Source: Endozoicomonas sp. SCSIO W0465 (GTDB lineage Bacteria; Pseudomonadota; Gammaproteobacteria; Pseudomonadales; Endozoicomonadaceae). From it: a stretch of DNA of 64,000 bases. This document shows positions 62,856-64,000 of the stretch, piece after piece (positions within the stretch are counted from its first letter, which is position 1; each line of letters starts with the position of its first letter). The notes under the pieces were generated by a model. The model searched no databases, was not told where the DNA came from, and saw only the letters and a list, made by a program, of their open reading frames with translations. The DNA lies in NCBI RefSeq assembly GCF_023716865.1, contig NZ_CP092417.1, forward strand, positions 288,001 through 352,000. The letters are read 5' to 3'. The translations under genes and the position numbers were made by a program.

Positions 62856-64000
62856 ATGGTTCCCGACTCCCCATTTCTTGCAGCCTGTAAGGAATGCGGC
62901 ATGGTTTCTCGAGTTCCCGATTTACTTGAAAATCAGGTCGCTTCCTGCCCGCGCTGTGCTAACTCGCTGGTTATACGAATAAAAGGCAGCCACAGAAAAG
63001 TATTTGCCCTTGGTCTTGCGGCATTGATACTGCAGGGGGTTAGCTGTTTCTTTCCATTTATGGCGATAGATGTTGAGGGAATCTCGCAGCAGGTCGCCCT
63101 GATTGATGTATTGATCGTATTTTTCTACTTCAACAAGGCGGCACTGGCCTCGTTGTTGCTGCTGACTATTATTTTTCTGCCTGCATTCTATTTGATGGGG
63201 CTGATGACTCTGTTTGCCATGGCCAGGAACTCAGCAGCATCGCCAACGTACCCTGGTGACTCCCCATGGGTTAAACGGCTTTTTCGTTTTGTTTTTTGCA
63301 TTGAGCGCTGGTTACTGGTGGATATTTTCTTCATTGGGGCGTTGATCAGTATCATTAAAATGGCATCCCTGTCAGATATCAGTATTGGTAAAGCCTTCTG
63401 GACTTACTTTGTCTTTGCGCTGCTGGTGGTTAAATGTTCTCGCACAGCCGACAGGTATTGGCTTTGCACCTGTCTTTTTGCACCGGTCAGTACCGCAAAT
63501 GTGCAGCCCGGAGACAGTCATCTGACCGGTAATCATCTGGTCTGTTTTTTATGCAACCAGATCAATCCTGCCACTGATAAAAACCTCGATACGCTGACGT
63601 ACTGTCAGCGTTGTCATTTTCGGCTGTTTCCCTATAACCCCGGAAAAAGTATCCAACTGACGACAGCGGTACTGATGACCTCTATGATCTTTTATTTTCC
63701 GGCTAACCTCTATCCCATGATGTACACCACCAGTTTCGGTGACACTGACGGCTCCACCATCATGGATGGCGTGCTATTACTCTGGAAGCTGGGCTCGTAC
63801 CCGGTTGCACTGGTGATTCTGACCGCCAGCATTATCCTGCCAATGACCAAGATGCTGATTCTGGTCCACCTGCTCTGCTCTCAGCGCAGGCGCGAAGAAG
63901 TTTCCTTTCAGGTTGTGCTGGAGCGATTGAAACTCTATCGGTTTATTGAGGTCATCGGACGCTGGTCGATGATTGATGTCTTCGTCGTTGCCATCCTGAC
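62856..64000 (+). CDS. pqiA: paraquat-inducible protein A (PqiA), partial
   Basis: At least 381 residues, open at the window end. Two repeats of a Cys-rich motif plus membrane segments are visible: CKECG...CPRC near the start, and CFLC...CQRC after residue 220. Hydrophobic segments include FALGLAALILQGVSCFFPF and LTTAVLMTSMIFYFPANL. PqiA is the inner-membrane partner of the PqiB MCE-domain protein in lipid trafficking between membranes. A TATAAT at 62819-62824 may be part of its promoter. The 3' end, and any pqiB, lie outside the window. Confidence 0.9.
   Translation, partial: MVPDSPFLAACKECGMVSRVPDLLENQVASCPRCANSLVIRIKGSHRKVFALGLAALILQGVSCFFPFMAIDVEGISQQVALIDVLIVFFYFNKAALASLLLLTIIFLPAFYLMGLMTLFAMARNSAASPTYPGDSPWVKRLFRFVFCIERWLLVDIFFIGALISIIKMASLSDISIGKAFWTYFVFALLVVKCSRTADRYWLCTCLFAPVSTANVQPGDSHLTGNHLVCFLCNQINPATDKNLDTLTYCQRCHFRLFPYNPGKSIQLTTAVLMTSMIFYFPANLYPMMYTTSFGDTDGSTIMDGVLLLWKLGSYPVALVILTASIILPMTKMLILVHLLCSQRRREEVSFQVVLERLKLYRFIEVIGRWSMIDVFVVAIL

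Overview
The window looks like a chromosomal segment of a marine, animal-associated gammaproteobacterium, most likely Endozoicomonas or a relative. Two conserved gammaproteobacterial blocks anchor it: miaA-hfq-hflX-hflK-hflC-(DUF2065)-hisZ-purA-rnr-rlmB followed by convergent tamA/tamB (28.5-46.2 kb), and rpsF-rpsR-(DUF2232)-rplI, then dnaB, srkA and pqiA (46.4-64 kb). The organism assignment is an inference from gene order, the number of insertion sequences and the eukaryote-like proteins; no 16S or other marker is present.

Layout. 0-28.3 kb is an accessory region crowded with insertion sequences (IS1182/ISNCY-like, IS1595, IS4, IS66 and IS701 types). Between them lie unusual genes: a gene with a homeodomain, split by an IS1595 element; two DUF2237 genes; a truncated and an intact copy of a large protein joining a PEP-synthase/PPDK-like N-terminal half to DUF4116 repeats; two proteins carrying strongly basic repeat arrays; and a 2116-residue protein with two AAA+ modules and a transglutaminase-like Cys-His-Asp triad. 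28.5-46.2 kb is conserved housekeeping DNA: tRNA modification, the RNA chaperone Hfq, the HflX GTPase, the HflKC membrane complex, histidine and purine synthesis, RNase R, an rRNA methylase and the TamAB envelope machine. 46.4-48.9 kb is the S6/S18/L9 ribosomal operon.

48.9-60.1 kb is an island between rplI and dnaB, which are usually close neighbours. It holds two tandem paralogues that I read as arrays of death-fold-like repeats ending in a U-box (E3 ubiquitin ligase-type) domain, followed by a nest of insertion sequences: an IS66 element inside an IS50/Tn5-like element, itself inside an IS1182-like element that also carries a separate IS1595-family element. Subtracting the inserts and their target duplications gives exactly 1703 bp, the length of the intact IS1182-like copy at 2477-4179.

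Interpretation. Homeodomain, U-box, death-fold-like, basic-repeat and transglutaminase-like proteins together suggest a repertoire aimed at a eukaryotic host cell; this is inference. Several of these genes are broken by IS insertion. The homeodomain gene is the clearest case: removing the IS1595 element and one 8-bp duplication restores one continuous reading frame of about 350 codons.
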